The notes under the pieces were generated by a model, which was not told where the DNA came from, did not search any database, and saw nothing but the letters and a program-made list of their open reading frames with translations. From NCBI RefSeq assembly GCF_023498005.1, contig NZ_CP097289.1, forward strand, positions 2,666,001 to 2,730,000: DNA of 64,000 nt. The letters run 5' to 3'. This document shows positions 14,538 through 23,401 of this stretch, in pieces. Both the position numbers and the translations under genes were made by a program. Source of the DNA: Streptomyces durmitorensis (lineage in GTDB: Bacteria > Actinomycetota > Actinomycetes > Streptomycetales > Streptomycetaceae). Within the stretch, counting starts at the first letter, position 1. Every line of letters starts with the position of its first letter.

Positions 14538-15518
14538 CTATTTCCACAGGTGTGTCACTTCACCGAAATTCGCCGTGACCCAGGCGTCGGAGTAGACGGT
14601 GTCGAGATATCTGTCGCCACCGTCCGGGAAAATCAGCACACAGTTCGATCCGGGCTCGATGGAGTCGCTCATCTTGTCCAGTGCCGCCAGTACGGCACCG
14701 GAGGAGCCGCCGGCGAGAACCGCCTCTTTGGCGACGATCCGGCGACAGGCCGCCACGGATTCCAGGTCGGTGATATGGACCACCGCGTCCACCAATGCGG
14801 TGTCGAGGAGTTCCGGACGCACCGAAGCGCCATGACCGGGTATGAGACGCGGCGCGGGCGGACCTCCGAAAATGACGCTGCCGACGGCGTCCACGCCCAC
14901 GATGGTCGTCCCCAGGCCCTGCTCACGAACGTACTCGGCACAGCCACGGAGGGTGCCGAACGTCCCGACGGCGCAGAAGAGATAGTCGACCTTCTCATCG
15001 AGGGCCTGGGCGATCTCCCGCATGGTCTGCTGGTGAGCGCCCGGATTGCGCAGGTTGCCGTACTGGTTGGGCCAGTAGGCGTCCGGGATGGTCGTGAGCA
15101 GCTCACGGACTCGCGCAAGGCGGGCCGGCAGGTACTCGCCGGTGACCGCATCGGGCTGCTCGACGATCTCGACCTCGCACTGGAGTGCGCGCAGCACCGC
15201 GATGTTGCGGGCCGTGGTGCGGCCGTCGACGACACAGACGAAACGCAGTCCGAAGTACCGGCAGATCTGGGCAAGACCCACACCCAGATTTCCCGAACTC
15301 GATTCCACGACCACCGAACGCGCAGGGTCGAGCTCTCCATTACGGATTTTGTGCAGCAGCATGTTAAGTGCGGTTCTGTCCTTGATGCTGCCACCGGGGT
15401 TGAAGCTCTCCATCTTCGCGAGGACCCGGAAGGGTGCATCTGAGAAGATTCTCTCGAATTCAAAGAGTGGGGTATCCCCGATTGCGTCAAGAATCCCCGC
15501 GTGAACCTTCCCTTTCAC
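14538..15518 (-). CDS. sbnA: SbnA-like N-(2-amino-2-carboxyethyl)-L-glutamate synthase (Dap precursor)
   Basis: A 326-residue fold-type II PLP enzyme related to cysteine synthase. The PLP lysine is K46 in NPGGSIKDR, the phosphate loop is ESSSGNLG (72-79), and a GSVIFGG segment and a C-terminal FPDGGDRYLDTVYSD block match SbnA rather than CysK. SbnA joins O-phospho-L-serine and L-glutamate; SbnB then releases L-2,3-diaminopropionate. The SbnB partner is encoded at 19282-20280 on the other strand. Start is GTG 15518 with GGGAG five bases upstream. It leads the minus-strand operon (this gene, mbtH, two NRPSs). A plain O-acetylserine sulfhydrylase is the alternative, but the SbnB partner argues against it. 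Confidence 0.9.
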   Translation of the reverse strand: MKGKVHAGILDAIGDTPLFEFERIFSDAPFRVLAKMESFNPGGSIKDRTALNMLLHKIRNGELDPARSVVVESSSGNLGVGLAQICRYFGLRFVCVVDGRTTARNIAVLRALQCEVEIVEQPDAVTGEYLPARLARVRELLTTIPDAYWPNQYGNLRNPGAHQQTMREIAQALDEKVDYLFCAVGTFGTLRGCAEYVREQGLGTTIVGVDAVGSVIFGGPPAPRLIPGHGASVRPELLDTALVDAVVHITDLESVAACRRIVAKEAVLAGGSSGAVLAALDKMSDSIEPGSNCVLIFPDGGDRYLDTVYSDAWVTANFGEVTHLWK

Positions 15519-15800
15519 AGGCTCCCTCTCGCCGCGTCCAGCCGGGCGTCACATTTGATCGGACGGCTGAAGTGTTCAGACAGATTCAATATTTCATCTA
15601 TATCTGAGCTACTCGGGAACACCGGGACCGAGGGAGAACCCCTACGTACGGGGTCTGGCACCGACCTCGGCGGACAGTCGCGGGGCTGATGCGGCAGCAG
15701 TCCGATAGACGCTGTCCAGCGAGAATAGGTCGGTTATAGAACGGCTTCCCACAGTTCCCTAACACTCGCCGCCGACCTGGGACTTGGGGAATTTCGCCTT
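15519..15800 (-). promoter_or_regulatory. Divergent promoter region of the NRPS cluster
   Basis: These 282 bases separate the divergent sbnA-like and hydroxylase genes and hold no credible ORF. The segment is relatively A/T-rich for this genome around 15555-15605 and 15725-15745, as expected for promoters. At about 15635-15655 there is a near-palindrome with arms ACCCC and GGGGT around TACGTAC, a plausible operator. No confident -35/-10 pair was identified. Both halves of the cluster must start here, so this is the likely control point. Confidence 0.5.
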
Positions 15801-16817
15801 ATGCATCAGATCCAGCTGCCTGAATTTGCCGCGCCGGACACGAGCGCCGCCCTGGAATCGGTGGTGATTCATGACATCACCGCGGAGGAACGGGCCGAGA
15901 TCGCCGCACTGGCCGGGACACTCACCGGCACCCGCCACCCGCTCATCGACACCCCGGAATGGCCGTCGGCCGCGATGGACGCCTCCGCGCTGCTCCCCCG
16001 TACGCTGCTGCGCGCCCTGCGAGCGTTCCGGCACGACCCGGGCCCCCAAGGCGCCCTGCTGCTCCGCGGTCTGCCGGTGACGGACGGCGAACAGCTCCCG
16101 CCGACTCCCGGAGTTCCGAATTCGGTGGAGCGGGTGCCCACGACCGCCGCCGCCGTCATCGCATCGGTAATGCTGCAGTTGGGCGAGGTCATCGCGTTCC
16201 GCAACGAGAAGGACGGTCATCTCGTACAGAACGTGGTGCCGGTTCCGGGTCATGAAATATCGCAGAGCAATGCCGGATCCGTGCTGCTCGAACTGCACAT
16301 CGAGAACGCCTTTCACGACAACCGCCCCGACTACGTGGGCCTGTTGTCCCTGCGGGAGGACCCGACCGGCGACGCGAGGCTGTGCACGTCGTCGATCCGC
16401 CAGGCGCTGCCGCTCCTCGATGCGAGCGTGATCCAGGTGCTCGCCGAGCCGCGGTTCAGGACCGACCCTCCGCCGTCCTTCGGCGCGCAGGAGGGCGCCC
16501 CCTCGATGCACCCGATTCTTCAGGGGGACCTGGCCGACCCCAATGCCGTGGTCGACTTCGCCGCCACGCATCCGCAGGACGACGCGGCCAAGTTCGCGAT
16601 GGCCGCGCTGCGCGACGCGTTCGTCGCGACGATGTCGGCGCACCGTCTTCAGGTGGGTGACCTGGCGGTGGTGGACAACCGCGTGACGGTGCACGGACGG
16701 ACCTCCTTCACCCCGCGGTACGACGGAAACGATCGCTGGATGGAGCGGGTGTACGCGCATCTGGACAACCGGCGCAGCCGCGCGGACCGGCCGGGCGGCG
16801 GCCGCGTGCTCGGCTGA
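15801..16817 (+). CDS. AsnO-like Fe(II)/2-oxoglutarate amino acid beta-hydroxylase
   Basis: A 338-residue clavaminate-synthase-like dioxygenase. The facial triad is visible as H166-x-E168 (in LLELHIENAFH) and H298 (VTVHGRTSF), followed by the 2-oxoglutarate/substrate arginine region RYDGNDRWMER (306-316). A glutamate in place of the common aspartate of HxD is typical of the AsnO/VioC group, whose members are about 330-360 residues. AsnO hydroxylates free L-Asn at C3 before NRPS loading; VioC acts on L-Arg. Three Asn-like A pockets in this cluster favour L-Asn as substrate, which is inference. ATG at 15801 has GGGGA about 11 bases upstream. It is first in the plus-strand operon. Confidence 0.88.
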   Translation: MHQIQLPEFAAPDTSAALESVVIHDITAEERAEIAALAGTLTGTRHPLIDTPEWPSAAMDASALLPRTLLRALRAFRHDPGPQGALLLRGLPVTDGEQLPPTPGVPNSVERVPTTAAAVIASVMLQLGEVIAFRNEKDGHLVQNVVPVPGHEISQSNAGSVLLELHIENAFHDNRPDYVGLLSLREDPTGDARLCTSSIRQALPLLDASVIQVLAEPRFRTDPPPSFGAQEGAPSMHPILQGDLADPNAVVDFAATHPQDDAAKFAMAALRDAFVATMSAHRLQVGDLAVVDNRVTVHGRTSFTPRYDGNDRWMERVYAHLDNRRSRADRPGGGRVLG

Positions 16818-16882
16818 CCGCACGACCGACCGCCACTGACGGAGCCCGTGGAGCACCACGGTGGACCGAAGGAGGAGCACAC

Positions 16883-16924
16883 ATGCGCAATCCATGGCCG
16901 CCCAGGAAGAGCGTGATGCGATGA
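16883..16924 (+). CDS. 13-residue leader ORF coupled to the KAS III start
   Basis: An ATG at 16883 has a strong ribosome site (GGAGG, 7-base spacing). It reads 13 codons (MRNPWPPRKSVMR) and stops at TGA 16922-16924, which overlaps the ATG (16921) of the KAS III gene as ATGA. The KAS III ATG itself has only a weak site, so ribosomes probably reach it by termination-reinitiation after this mini-ORF. It may be only a coupling device. The in-frame KAS starts at 16861 (GTG) and 16894 (ATG) fit the ribosome site poorly. Confidence 0.45.
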   Translation: MRNPWPPRKSVMR

Positions 16925-17940
16925 CCACGACCATCTCGGGCAGCCGGATCCTGTCGATCTCCCACTACCAGCCGAGCCGGGTACTCACCAACGACGAGCT
17001 CGCCGGCATGGTCGACACCTCCGACGCGTGGATCAGATCCCGCGTCGGCATCGCGACCCGCCATCTGGCCGCCGCGGACGAGAGCGTCGCCGACATGGCG
17101 GCCGACGCGGCGGCCAAGGCGGTCGCCCGGGCGGGTGTGGACGCCGCCGACATCGGCCTGGTCACCGTCGCGACCTGCACCGCCGTGGACCGCATGCCCA
17201 GCATCGCCGCCCGGGTCGCCCAGCGTCTGGGGATCCCCGCCGCTGGCGTATTCGACCTCAACGCCGCCTGCGCGGGCTTCAGTTACGCGCTCGCCACGGC
17301 CGCGCTCGCCATACAGGGCGGCAGCAGCCGTATCGCGCTGGTCGTGGGCGTGGACAAGATGAGCGACTTCCTCGACTGGCAGGACCGCTCCACCTGCGTC
17401 ATCTTCGGCGACGGCGCGGGCGCGGCGGTGATCGCGGCCACCGAGGGGGACGAACCCGACGGCATCGGTCCCGTGGTGTGGGGCTCGCGCCCGCAGGACG
17501 GCTCGGCCATCACGCTGGAGACCTCCGGTCCGGCAGGACCGCCCGCGCTGTTCCGGCAGGAAGGACACACGGTCTACCGCTGGGCGCTGACCTCGCTCGC
17601 GCAGGTCGCCCGCCAGGCCTGCGAGCGCGCCGATGTCGCCGTCTCGGACCTGGCGGCCGTGGTCACCCACCAGGCCAACCTGCGGATCATCGAGGCCGTC
17701 ACCAAGCAGCTCGGCGCCACCGAGGCGATCGTCGCGCGTGACGTCGTCGACTCCGGCAACACCTCTGCCGCCAGCATCCCCCTCGCCCTGTCGAAGCTCG
17801 TGGAGCGCGGGGAGGTCCCCGGCGGAGCCCCCGTGCTCCTCCTCGGCTTCGGCGCGGGCCTCTCGTACGCGGCCCAGGTCGTCGCCTGTCCCCCCACCGC
17901 CTCCCCCCAGAAGGCCACCCCAAGGAGAAGCACACCGTGA
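16921..17940 (+). CDS. Ketoacyl-ACP synthase III family protein (FabH-like)
   Basis: A 339-residue KAS III with a complete Cys-His-Asn triad: C117 in FDLNAACAGF, H250 in VTHQANLR, N280 in DSGNTSAASIPLAL. FabH enzymes condense acyl-CoA with malonyl-ACP; pathway relatives also make starter units or act as acyl or ester transferases. No ACP, KAS II or starter C domain is present in the window, and the visible first NRPS begins with an A domain, so the role in this cluster is open. It lies between the hydroxylase and the methyltransferase on one strand and ends in a GTGA overlap with the latter. Start follows the coupled leader ORF. Confidence 0.92.
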   Translation: MTTTISGSRILSISHYQPSRVLTNDELAGMVDTSDAWIRSRVGIATRHLAAADESVADMAADAAAKAVARAGVDAADIGLVTVATCTAVDRMPSIAARVAQRLGIPAAGVFDLNAACAGFSYALATAALAIQGGSSRIALVVGVDKMSDFLDWQDRSTCVIFGDGAGAAVIAATEGDEPDGIGPVVWGSRPQDGSAITLETSGPAGPPALFRQEGHTVYRWALTSLAQVARQACERADVAVSDLAAVVTHQANLRIIEAVTKQLGATEAIVARDVVDSGNTSAASIPLALSKLVERGEVPGGAPVLLLGFGAGLSYAAQVVACPPTASPQKATPRRSTP

Positions 17941-19055
17941 CTGCACCGGGCGAGACCACCGCCACCACGTCGGCCGGCTTCACGCCGCTCGTCGACACCG
18001 CCCGCCTGACCGGTGTCGAAGCCGAGTCGCAAGCCGCGCACCACCTCTATGAGCACCTGATCGGCCTGTGGGCACCCGGCGTCATCGAAGCCGCGCAGGA
18101 CCTGGGCGCCTTCTCCGCGCTGACCCTCGGTCCGGCCACCGCCGTGCGGCTCGCCGAGATCCTCGGCACCGATCTGCGCGCGACCCGGGTGCTCATGGAC
18201 GGTCTCCACGCCTACGACGTGGTCCGGCGAAGCCACAGCGCCGACGGACAGGCCCTCTACACCCTGCCGCCCGAGCTGCACGACGTGTTCTCGCCGCACG
18301 GTCTGTACAGCCTCGTCGGGAAGATCAGCCACGACCGCAAGCTGGCCTGGAACGCCTGGCGCAACCTCGCCGAGAACGTGCGTACCGGCGCCCGCGACGC
18401 CACCGGCGGGGAGCGGGTGAACCAGATATCGGAGGAGGACTACACATCGCTGGTCCGCGGCATCAACTTCTGGGCGCCGCCGATCGTCCGTACGCTCGCC
18501 GACGCGCTGCGTGAACTGGGCTGGACCACCGGGGAGTCGGCGCGCGTCCTGGACGTGGGCTGCGGCACCGGCATCTACAGCCAGTTGCTGCTGCGCGAGT
18601 TCCCGGCGCTGACGGCGAGCGGCCTGGACACCGAGCGGATCACCGCGATCGCGTCGCGGCAGGCACAGGAGCTGGACGTGGCCGACCGGTTCGAGGTGGT
18701 CGTCAAGGACTTCTGGAACGACGACTGGGGCACGGACATCGAGCTGGCCCTCTTCGTGAACATCTTCCATCTGCAGACCCCGGAGTCCGCCCGTGAGCTG
18801 CTCCTGAAGTCCTCGAAGAGCCTCGCCCAGGGCGGCCTCGTCGCCATCGCCGACCACATCGTCGACGACGACGACGGCGCCGGGTCCGTCCAGAACAAGT
18901 TCTCCCGGCTGTTCGCCGCCTCGATGCTCGCCACCGGCGGCGGCGACGCCTACACCCTGCACGACTACGACCAGTGGCTGGCGGATTCCGAGCTGCGCCG
19001 CGTCGCCCTGCTGGACACCCCCATGCACCGTGTACTGCTGGCCCGCCGGGCCTGA
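17937..19055 (+). CDS. SAM-dependent methyltransferase with N-terminal winged-helix dimerisation domain
   Basis: A 372-residue class I methyltransferase. Residues 30-120 resemble the dimerisation/winged-helix part of the plant-type O-methyltransferase family (Methyltransf_2). The SAM motif is VLDVGCGTGIYSQ at 204-216, followed by the acidic D of motif II and a KDFWNDDW segment. Such enzymes mostly methylate hydroxyls on small molecules, but C- and N-methylating members exist. It would tailor a building block or the peptide. GTG at 17937 overlaps the KAS III stop (GTGA) and is preceded by AAGGAGAAG, so the two are translationally coupled. Confidence 0.87.
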   Translation: MTAPGETTATTSAGFTPLVDTARLTGVEAESQAAHHLYEHLIGLWAPGVIEAAQDLGAFSALTLGPATAVRLAEILGTDLRATRVLMDGLHAYDVVRRSHSADGQALYTLPPELHDVFSPHGLYSLVGKISHDRKLAWNAWRNLAENVRTGARDATGGERVNQISEEDYTSLVRGINFWAPPIVRTLADALRELGWTTGESARVLDVGCGTGIYSQLLLREFPALTASGLDTERITAIASRQAQELDVADRFEVVVKDFWNDDWGTDIELALFVNIFHLQTPESARELLLKSSKSLAQGGLVAIADHIVDDDDGAGSVQNKFSRLFAASMLATGGGDAYTLHDYDQWLADSELRRVALLDTPMHRVLLARRA

Positions 19056-19281
19056 CGCGACGCCCGGCCGACCCGCGCCCGAGAGCGACGGCACACCGGC
19101 GGTATAGGCCCTTGATAGTGACTCCCCGCAGGATCGCTCGCGGGAGACCCCCGCACAGCCGGCTCCGCCTCCTGGGGCACGGCAGTGATCGCGCCCTCGA
19201 CCTCGACACGTTCCGTTCCGACGTGTCGGCGCCGGCTGTGTTCCCGGCCGTCGCGTATCTGTGGAAGGACTGAATCCCGTC

Positions 19282-20280
19282 ATGCTCATCCTGCGGCACT
19301 CCGAGGTCGCGCAGATCCTCGACGGCCACGAACTCGACAACATCCGCACCGTGGCCGACGCCTACCGCCTTCATGCACAGGGCGACACCACCGTGCCGCA
19401 CTCCGTCTTCCTGCGCTTCCCCGGGCAGCCGCGCAACCGCATCATCGGCCTGCCGGCCTACCGGGGCGGAGAAAAGCCGGCCGCGGGCATGAAGTGGATC
19501 TCCTCCTTCCCGGCCAACGTCGAGAGAGGCATCGAGCGGGCCAGCGCGGCGATCATCCTCAACTCCTTGGAGACCGGGCGGCCACAGGCCCTGATCGAGG
19601 GCTCGTTGATCTCCGCTACGCGCACCGCCGCGAGCGCCGCGCTCGCGGCTGAGCTGCTCACCCGCGACCGCCGCCCGGACGGCCTCGCCCTGATCGGCTG
19701 CGGGGTCATCAACCTGGAGATCCTGCGCCATGTACGGGCGGCCCTGCCCGGCCTGAAGACGCTCTCGCTGTACGACAGTTCGCCGCAGCGGGCCGCCGAG
19801 TTCGCCGCGCGGGCCGCCGCGGTGGCACCCGGCGCCGAGGTGGTCACGCTCGACAGCGCGGAGCGGGCGCTCGCCGCGCACGGACTGGTCTCCGTCGCCA
19901 CGTCCGCCATCGAACCGCACCTGGATCTGAAGGCAGCCCTGCCGGGCACGGTGGTGCTGCACATCTCGCTGCGCGATCTGCTGCCCGAGTCGCTGCTCGA
20001 CGCGCACAACATCGTCGACGACGTCGATCACGCGGTGCGCGAGCGCACCTCCCTCGACCTGGCGGTGCAGGCCGCGGGGCACCGGGACTTCATCGCCCCG
20101 GCGATCGGCCGCCTGCTCCTGGACGAGGGCTCCGAGCACGCCTTCACGCCCGAGCGTGGCCGCACGATCGTCTACGCGCCGTTCGGACTGGGCGTACTGG
20201 ACATCGCCCTGGCCGACGCCGTGCTCGACGCGGCCCGGACCCAGAACCTCGGGGTGGAGGTGGAAGGCTTCCTGCCGTGA
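19282..20280 (+). CDS. sbnB: SbnB-like N-((2S)-2-amino-2-carboxyethyl)-L-glutamate dehydrogenase (Dap synthesis)
   Basis: A 332-residue protein of the ornithine cyclodeaminase/mu-crystallin family. The dinucleotide motif is LALIGCGVINLEIL (136-149); GGEKPAAGMKWISSFPANVERG (62-83) is the substrate loop typical of SbnB. SbnB oxidises the SbnA product with NAD, giving L-2,3-diaminopropionate and 2-oxoglutarate. With the sbnA-like gene this makes a complete Dap route inside the cluster. ATG 19282 has GGAAGGA about 12 bases upstream; a GTG at 19261 is also in frame. A 226-base gap after the methyltransferase shows no gene. It is the last cluster gene: its stop lies 9 bases from the displaced end of an RNA methyltransferase gene. 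Confidence 0.9.
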   Translation: MLILRHSEVAQILDGHELDNIRTVADAYRLHAQGDTTVPHSVFLRFPGQPRNRIIGLPAYRGGEKPAAGMKWISSFPANVERGIERASAAIILNSLETGRPQALIEGSLISATRTAASAALAAELLTRDRRPDGLALIGCGVINLEILRHVRAALPGLKTLSLYDSSPQRAAEFAARAAAVAPGAEVVTLDSAERALAAHGLVSVATSAIEPHLDLKAALPGTVVLHISLRDLLPESLLDAHNIVDDVDHAVRERTSLDLAVQAAGHRDFIAPAIGRLLLDEGSEHAFTPERGRTIVYAPFGLGVLDIALADAVLDAARTQNLGVEVEGFLP

Positions 20281-20289
20281 CCCTGCCGG

Positions 20290-20360
20290 TCAGCGGCCCT
20301 TCTCGCCTTTCTCGGCGGGCTCAAGGATCGCGACGCACTCCACGTGATGCGTCATCGGAA
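20290..20360 (-). pseudogene. Displaced 3' end of the TrmA/RlmD-type methyltransferase gene
   Basis: Read on the minus strand, this piece encodes the last residues of a TrmA-family protein: LPMTHHVECVAILEPA followed by EKGEKGR and a stop (TGA at 20290-20292). The intact gene at 37448-38815 ends in FPMTHHVECVAILEPAAKVL. The two share the conserved PMTHHVECVAILEPA stretch but differ at many synonymous sites and in the tail, so this is not a fresh duplication. It is best read as the original chromosomal 3' end, cut off when the island inserted and supplied a replacement end. Confidence 0.8.
20345..20360. other. Island attachment core, left copy
   Basis: The 16-bp core TGATGCGTCATCGGAA matches 37494-37509 exactly. 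To its left the sequence keeps reading as a methyltransferase C-terminus; to its right homology stops at once. Confidence 0.7.
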
Positions 20361-20601
20361 GCACGTCACCCGGGTGAACGCAGAGAAAGCCGCAGGTCAG
20401 GTCCGTCCCTCGTCTCCGTCTTGGGGCCACCAGGTGCGAAGAGCGCCAAACGAGCGTCACGGCGGACGCCCAGTGATCCCAGCAAGGAGTGCACCAGACG
20501 CAGTCCCCGTGGTCAGGTTCAGGCTTCGGCGCTCACACGAGGGAAGCATTGATCCTTATCAACGTCGATCGTTTGGGACACCCATTCAGGCGGCACCTCG
20601 C
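20361..20601. other. Island end, non-coding
   Basis: These 241 bases lie between the attachment core and the stop of the pPIWI-RE gene. No gene is supported. In the frame +1 to the pPIWI-RE tail, an open stretch continues from about 20640 to a stop at 20519-20521 (GEYVIRFLSEVPPEWV...). This could be a frameshifted native end of the upstream gene or chance. Confidence 0.4.
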
Positions 20602-23370
20602 TCAGGAAGCGGATGACGTACTCCCCGCTGACTTCGTGCCGGCCACCGGAAGCACGTACTCACCGGCGAGACGCGCCCAGTGCAGCGGGAGAGGCCGGGC
20701 GAGCGGCGGGTAGTCGTCGTGGTAACGCAGCTGGTGCGTGAGCGTCGCCCACTCCGCCGGCCGGTCGGGCGGGTCACCCGCACGCCCCGAGTCCGTCAGC
20801 GCCTTCTCCGACAGACAGCCGAGCACGGTGATCTCCAGTTGCCCGGGGTTCCACGCGGTCTTCCCGGGCGCTGTCCGGCCCTGTGCCGTGGGCACCAGCT
20901 TCATTAGCCCCTTCGGCAGTTTCGCCACCGTGTGCGGCTTCGAGGCCGTACTCGCGAAGACACGGCCCTCCGTATCCGCCGTCCCCCACACACCCTCGGC
21001 GAAGCCGACCCCGTCCTCGGTGTCGTGGGCGTACCACTCCGCCACTTCACCCCGGGCGTTGGCGTCCCGTACGAGCAGCACCCGCAGGTCGTGGCCGTAG
21101 AGCGTGTGCCGCTGGGCGGGTTCGGCCCCGAAGCCGAGCGTGTCGCGGTCCAGTGCACCGTTGCGCAGGCCAGGCCAGCACTGGCGCAGATTGCCGGCGT
21201 CCGCCAGCAGCAGCGTCGGGCGGTCGCGGAGCTGGAAGAGCAGTGCCCGGATCTGCCGCTCGGTCTCCCGCTGCCTGTCCTGCTCCACGCCCGGGCGGGC
21301 AGCCAGCCGGGATCCTCCCGGGGCTGCCGAGTTATCGACGAGCTTCCCCGTGCCGGTCTCCTTCCCGTCGCTCGCCGCCGGTTCCCGTGCCTGGGCGAGC
21401 AGCAGCAACAGCTTCGGATACGGCACCCATTCGGCTCGTTCTGCGTCCCACCCCTCGATGACGCCCGGTCCGTCCCCGGGGCGCACCCGCACCGCCACCA
21501 GCCGGTGGACGGGGCATCGCGTGGGCCCCTTCCTGGTGTGGCGTACGAGCCAGAGCGCCGCGTACTGAAGGTCGCCCGGAATGCCGGCTCCCACCCGATG
21601 GGCGGGCGGGCTGATCGCGCCCAGCTGCCGGAAGGCGTCCAGCCAGGTCCACCTGGCCCGGTGTTCCAGAGCGCTGTCGGTGTCGTCGGGCGAGTTCACG
21701 AACTGGGTCAGCCGTCCCTGCCGTGCCCAGGCGATGCGCAGCGCGTGCTTGGGGTCGGAGTCCGGGACGGCGGCGAAGCGCTCCTTGCCGGCGATCTCCG
21801 TGATCACGACTCCGGCCCCGCCGAGGAGCGGGTCCGCCCGGTCCGCCACGAGCCCGCAGCGCCCTTCGATGGCCTCGGCCAGCCGGACGGCCCTGAGGCG
21901 CCCGCGGGCTCGGGTGGTCGGCAGGGCGTCGGCCAAGGGTCCCGCGGGCCGGGCCCGGACGCGGATGTCGACCCCCTCACACTGCCACTGCCAGGTCTCC
22001 CCGTCGGCCGACGGCACTTGCTGCCCGGCGGGAAGACCAATGAGCTTGGGCAGCTCGGCGAGCAGCGCCGCACGGGTTTCCGGGGACTGCCAGAAGACGT
22101 CGATCTCCAGGGGGCGGCCGTTCAGTGCGCGTGTCAGCGCCGCCCGCCGTTGCAGAGCCAGCTGGGCGTCGCGGACGCCCGGGACGCGTCCGGCGCCGGA
22201 ACGGGGCAGCAGGGAGGGTGTGTTGCTCCGGGAGACGCGCGTAAGGTCGGGGACCCGGGTCAGCAGGGGGCGCAGCCCTTCCTCGACCCAGGCGTCCAGA
22301 TCCGCCCGCTCCCGTGGCATCAGCCCGGGTCCAACCTCGTGCGGGCCGATCGACGGGTGGTAGACGATGCCGGCGGCCACGTCCCCGGAACCGTTGATCC
22401 AGCGTTCGGGGTCGGAGAAGAGCGCTTCGGGCCGGGGATAGTTGCGCACGATGTCCAGCTCGGGCACGAGCGGTGCGGGGCTGTGCCGGCGCCAGGCCAG
22501 TTCCTTCGACCGCCGGTCGTAACCCAGGGTGTTCACCATCAGCCGGTGGCCCCGGTCCGGCCCTTCCGGCCACGGCAGTGGAGCGTCGAGCAGGACGGTC
22601 GTACCGCCGAGCTGGTGGGGGCGTACGTCCAGTCGGGTGGCCCACCGGCGTACCTGGGTGGACACATGGACGCGGAACCGCGGGGCGAACGGCACGGTGT
22701 GGACGGTGATGGTGAGGCAGGCCGAGTAGTACCAGGTCTGCCGTCGGCGCTCGTATCGCTGAGGCGGCCAGGAGACAAGTCGCGCGCCGTCACCCGAGCT
22801 CTCGACGCGGAAGTGGAGTGTGGTGCCGCCCGTGCGGAACGTCCGGGCGGCCAGCCGGAAGGCGATCCACTCGGGCAGCAGGCTGTAGAGCCGCGCGGCG
22901 GGTTCGGCGGTTCCGCCCGCCGAGAGCACGCTCTCGGCGAGGTCGACCGGTTCCGTCTCCCAGTGGGGCAGACGTACCGTCTCGGCCGGGTCACCGGAGC
23001 GGAGCCTCTCCTCGAGATCGGCGCCCTCCGAGTCGTCGTCCTCCCGGTGCATTCCCGCCGCCCACGCTCCTACCACCGGGGCCAGCACGTCCGGCGGGAC
23101 GGCTTCCCGCGCGTAGAGCCACGGCAGACGGCCATCCGTCCCGGCGTTGCGGCCGGTCGCGATGACGCCTGGCGCCATCGCCTGGAGCAGGGAGTTGAGC
23201 CTGCTCACGGGGAGCCAGTGGGGGTGGACGGAGTTCTTGTCCGCCTCGGCATGCATCCCGGTGAGCTCGGCGTGCAGGTCCTCGCCGAGCCGCAGCACTT
23301 TCATCTCCTCCCGCCAGGGTCCGTGGAGCGGGTCGGGTTCGTAGGCCGCGACGCGAATGTGGTGGTACAC
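20602..23370 (-). CDS. pPIWI-RE family protein (prokaryotic PIWI-like)
   Basis: A 922-residue protein. GTG 23370 has AGGAGG 8 bases upstream, so the longer ORF to 23640 is rejected. Residues 210-245 (QTWYYSACLTITVHTVPF and the following VRRW) match the N-terminal X module. Residues 505-560 (GVVITEIAGKERFA, DPKHALRIAW, GRLTQF) and 715-905 (ADAGNLRQCWP, LRVLLVRD, GEVAEW, LPLHWARLAGEYVLP) match the PIWI/RNase H module. Candidate defining residues are R763 or R768 and E775. The family is predicted to act with a DinG-type helicase and a REase-fold nuclease on invading nucleic acid. The two upstream genes supply exactly these partners. It is the last gene of the operon. Confidence 0.85.
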   Translation of the reverse strand: MYHHIRVAAYEPDPLHGPWREEMKVLRLGEDLHAELTGMHAEADKNSVHPHWLPVSRLNSLLQAMAPGVIATGRNAGTDGRLPWLYAREAVPPDVLAPVVGAWAAGMHREDDDSEGADLEERLRSGDPAETVRLPHWETEPVDLAESVLSAGGTAEPAARLYSLLPEWIAFRLAARTFRTGGTTLHFRVESSGDGARLVSWPPQRYERRRQTWYYSACLTITVHTVPFAPRFRVHVSTQVRRWATRLDVRPHQLGGTTVLLDAPLPWPEGPDRGHRLMVNTLGYDRRSKELAWRRHSPAPLVPELDIVRNYPRPEALFSDPERWINGSGDVAAGIVYHPSIGPHEVGPGLMPRERADLDAWVEEGLRPLLTRVPDLTRVSRSNTPSLLPRSGAGRVPGVRDAQLALQRRAALTRALNGRPLEIDVFWQSPETRAALLAELPKLIGLPAGQQVPSADGETWQWQCEGVDIRVRARPAGPLADALPTTRARGRLRAVRLAEAIEGRCGLVADRADPLLGGAGVVITEIAGKERFAAVPDSDPKHALRIAWARQGRLTQFVNSPDDTDSALEHRARWTWLDAFRQLGAISPPAHRVGAGIPGDLQYAALWLVRHTRKGPTRCPVHRLVAVRVRPGDGPGVIEGWDAERAEWVPYPKLLLLLAQAREPAASDGKETGTGKLVDNSAAPGGSRLAARPGVEQDRQRETERQIRALLFQLRDRPTLLLADAGNLRQCWPGLRNGALDRDTLGFGAEPAQRHTLYGHDLRVLLVRDANARGEVAEWYAHDTEDGVGFAEGVWGTADTEGRVFASTASKPHTVAKLPKGLMKLVPTAQGRTAPGKTAWNPGQLEITVLGCLSEKALTDSGRAGDPPDRPAEWATLTHQLRYHDDYPPLARPLPLHWARLAGEYVLPVAGTKSAGSTSSAS

Positions 23371-23401
23371 GGAATTACCTCCTGGGACAGGGGTTCGGCG
23401 C

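Noticed and set aside
14538..15518. PLP enzyme considered as a housekeeping cysteine synthase
   Set aside because: The GSVIFGG and GDRYLDTVYSD blocks and the paired SbnB-like gene in the same cluster point to Dap synthesis.
20281..20616. Small plus-strand ORFs after the sbnB-like gene
   Set aside because: They cover the methyltransferase remnant and attachment site, lack ribosome sites and show no family resemblance.
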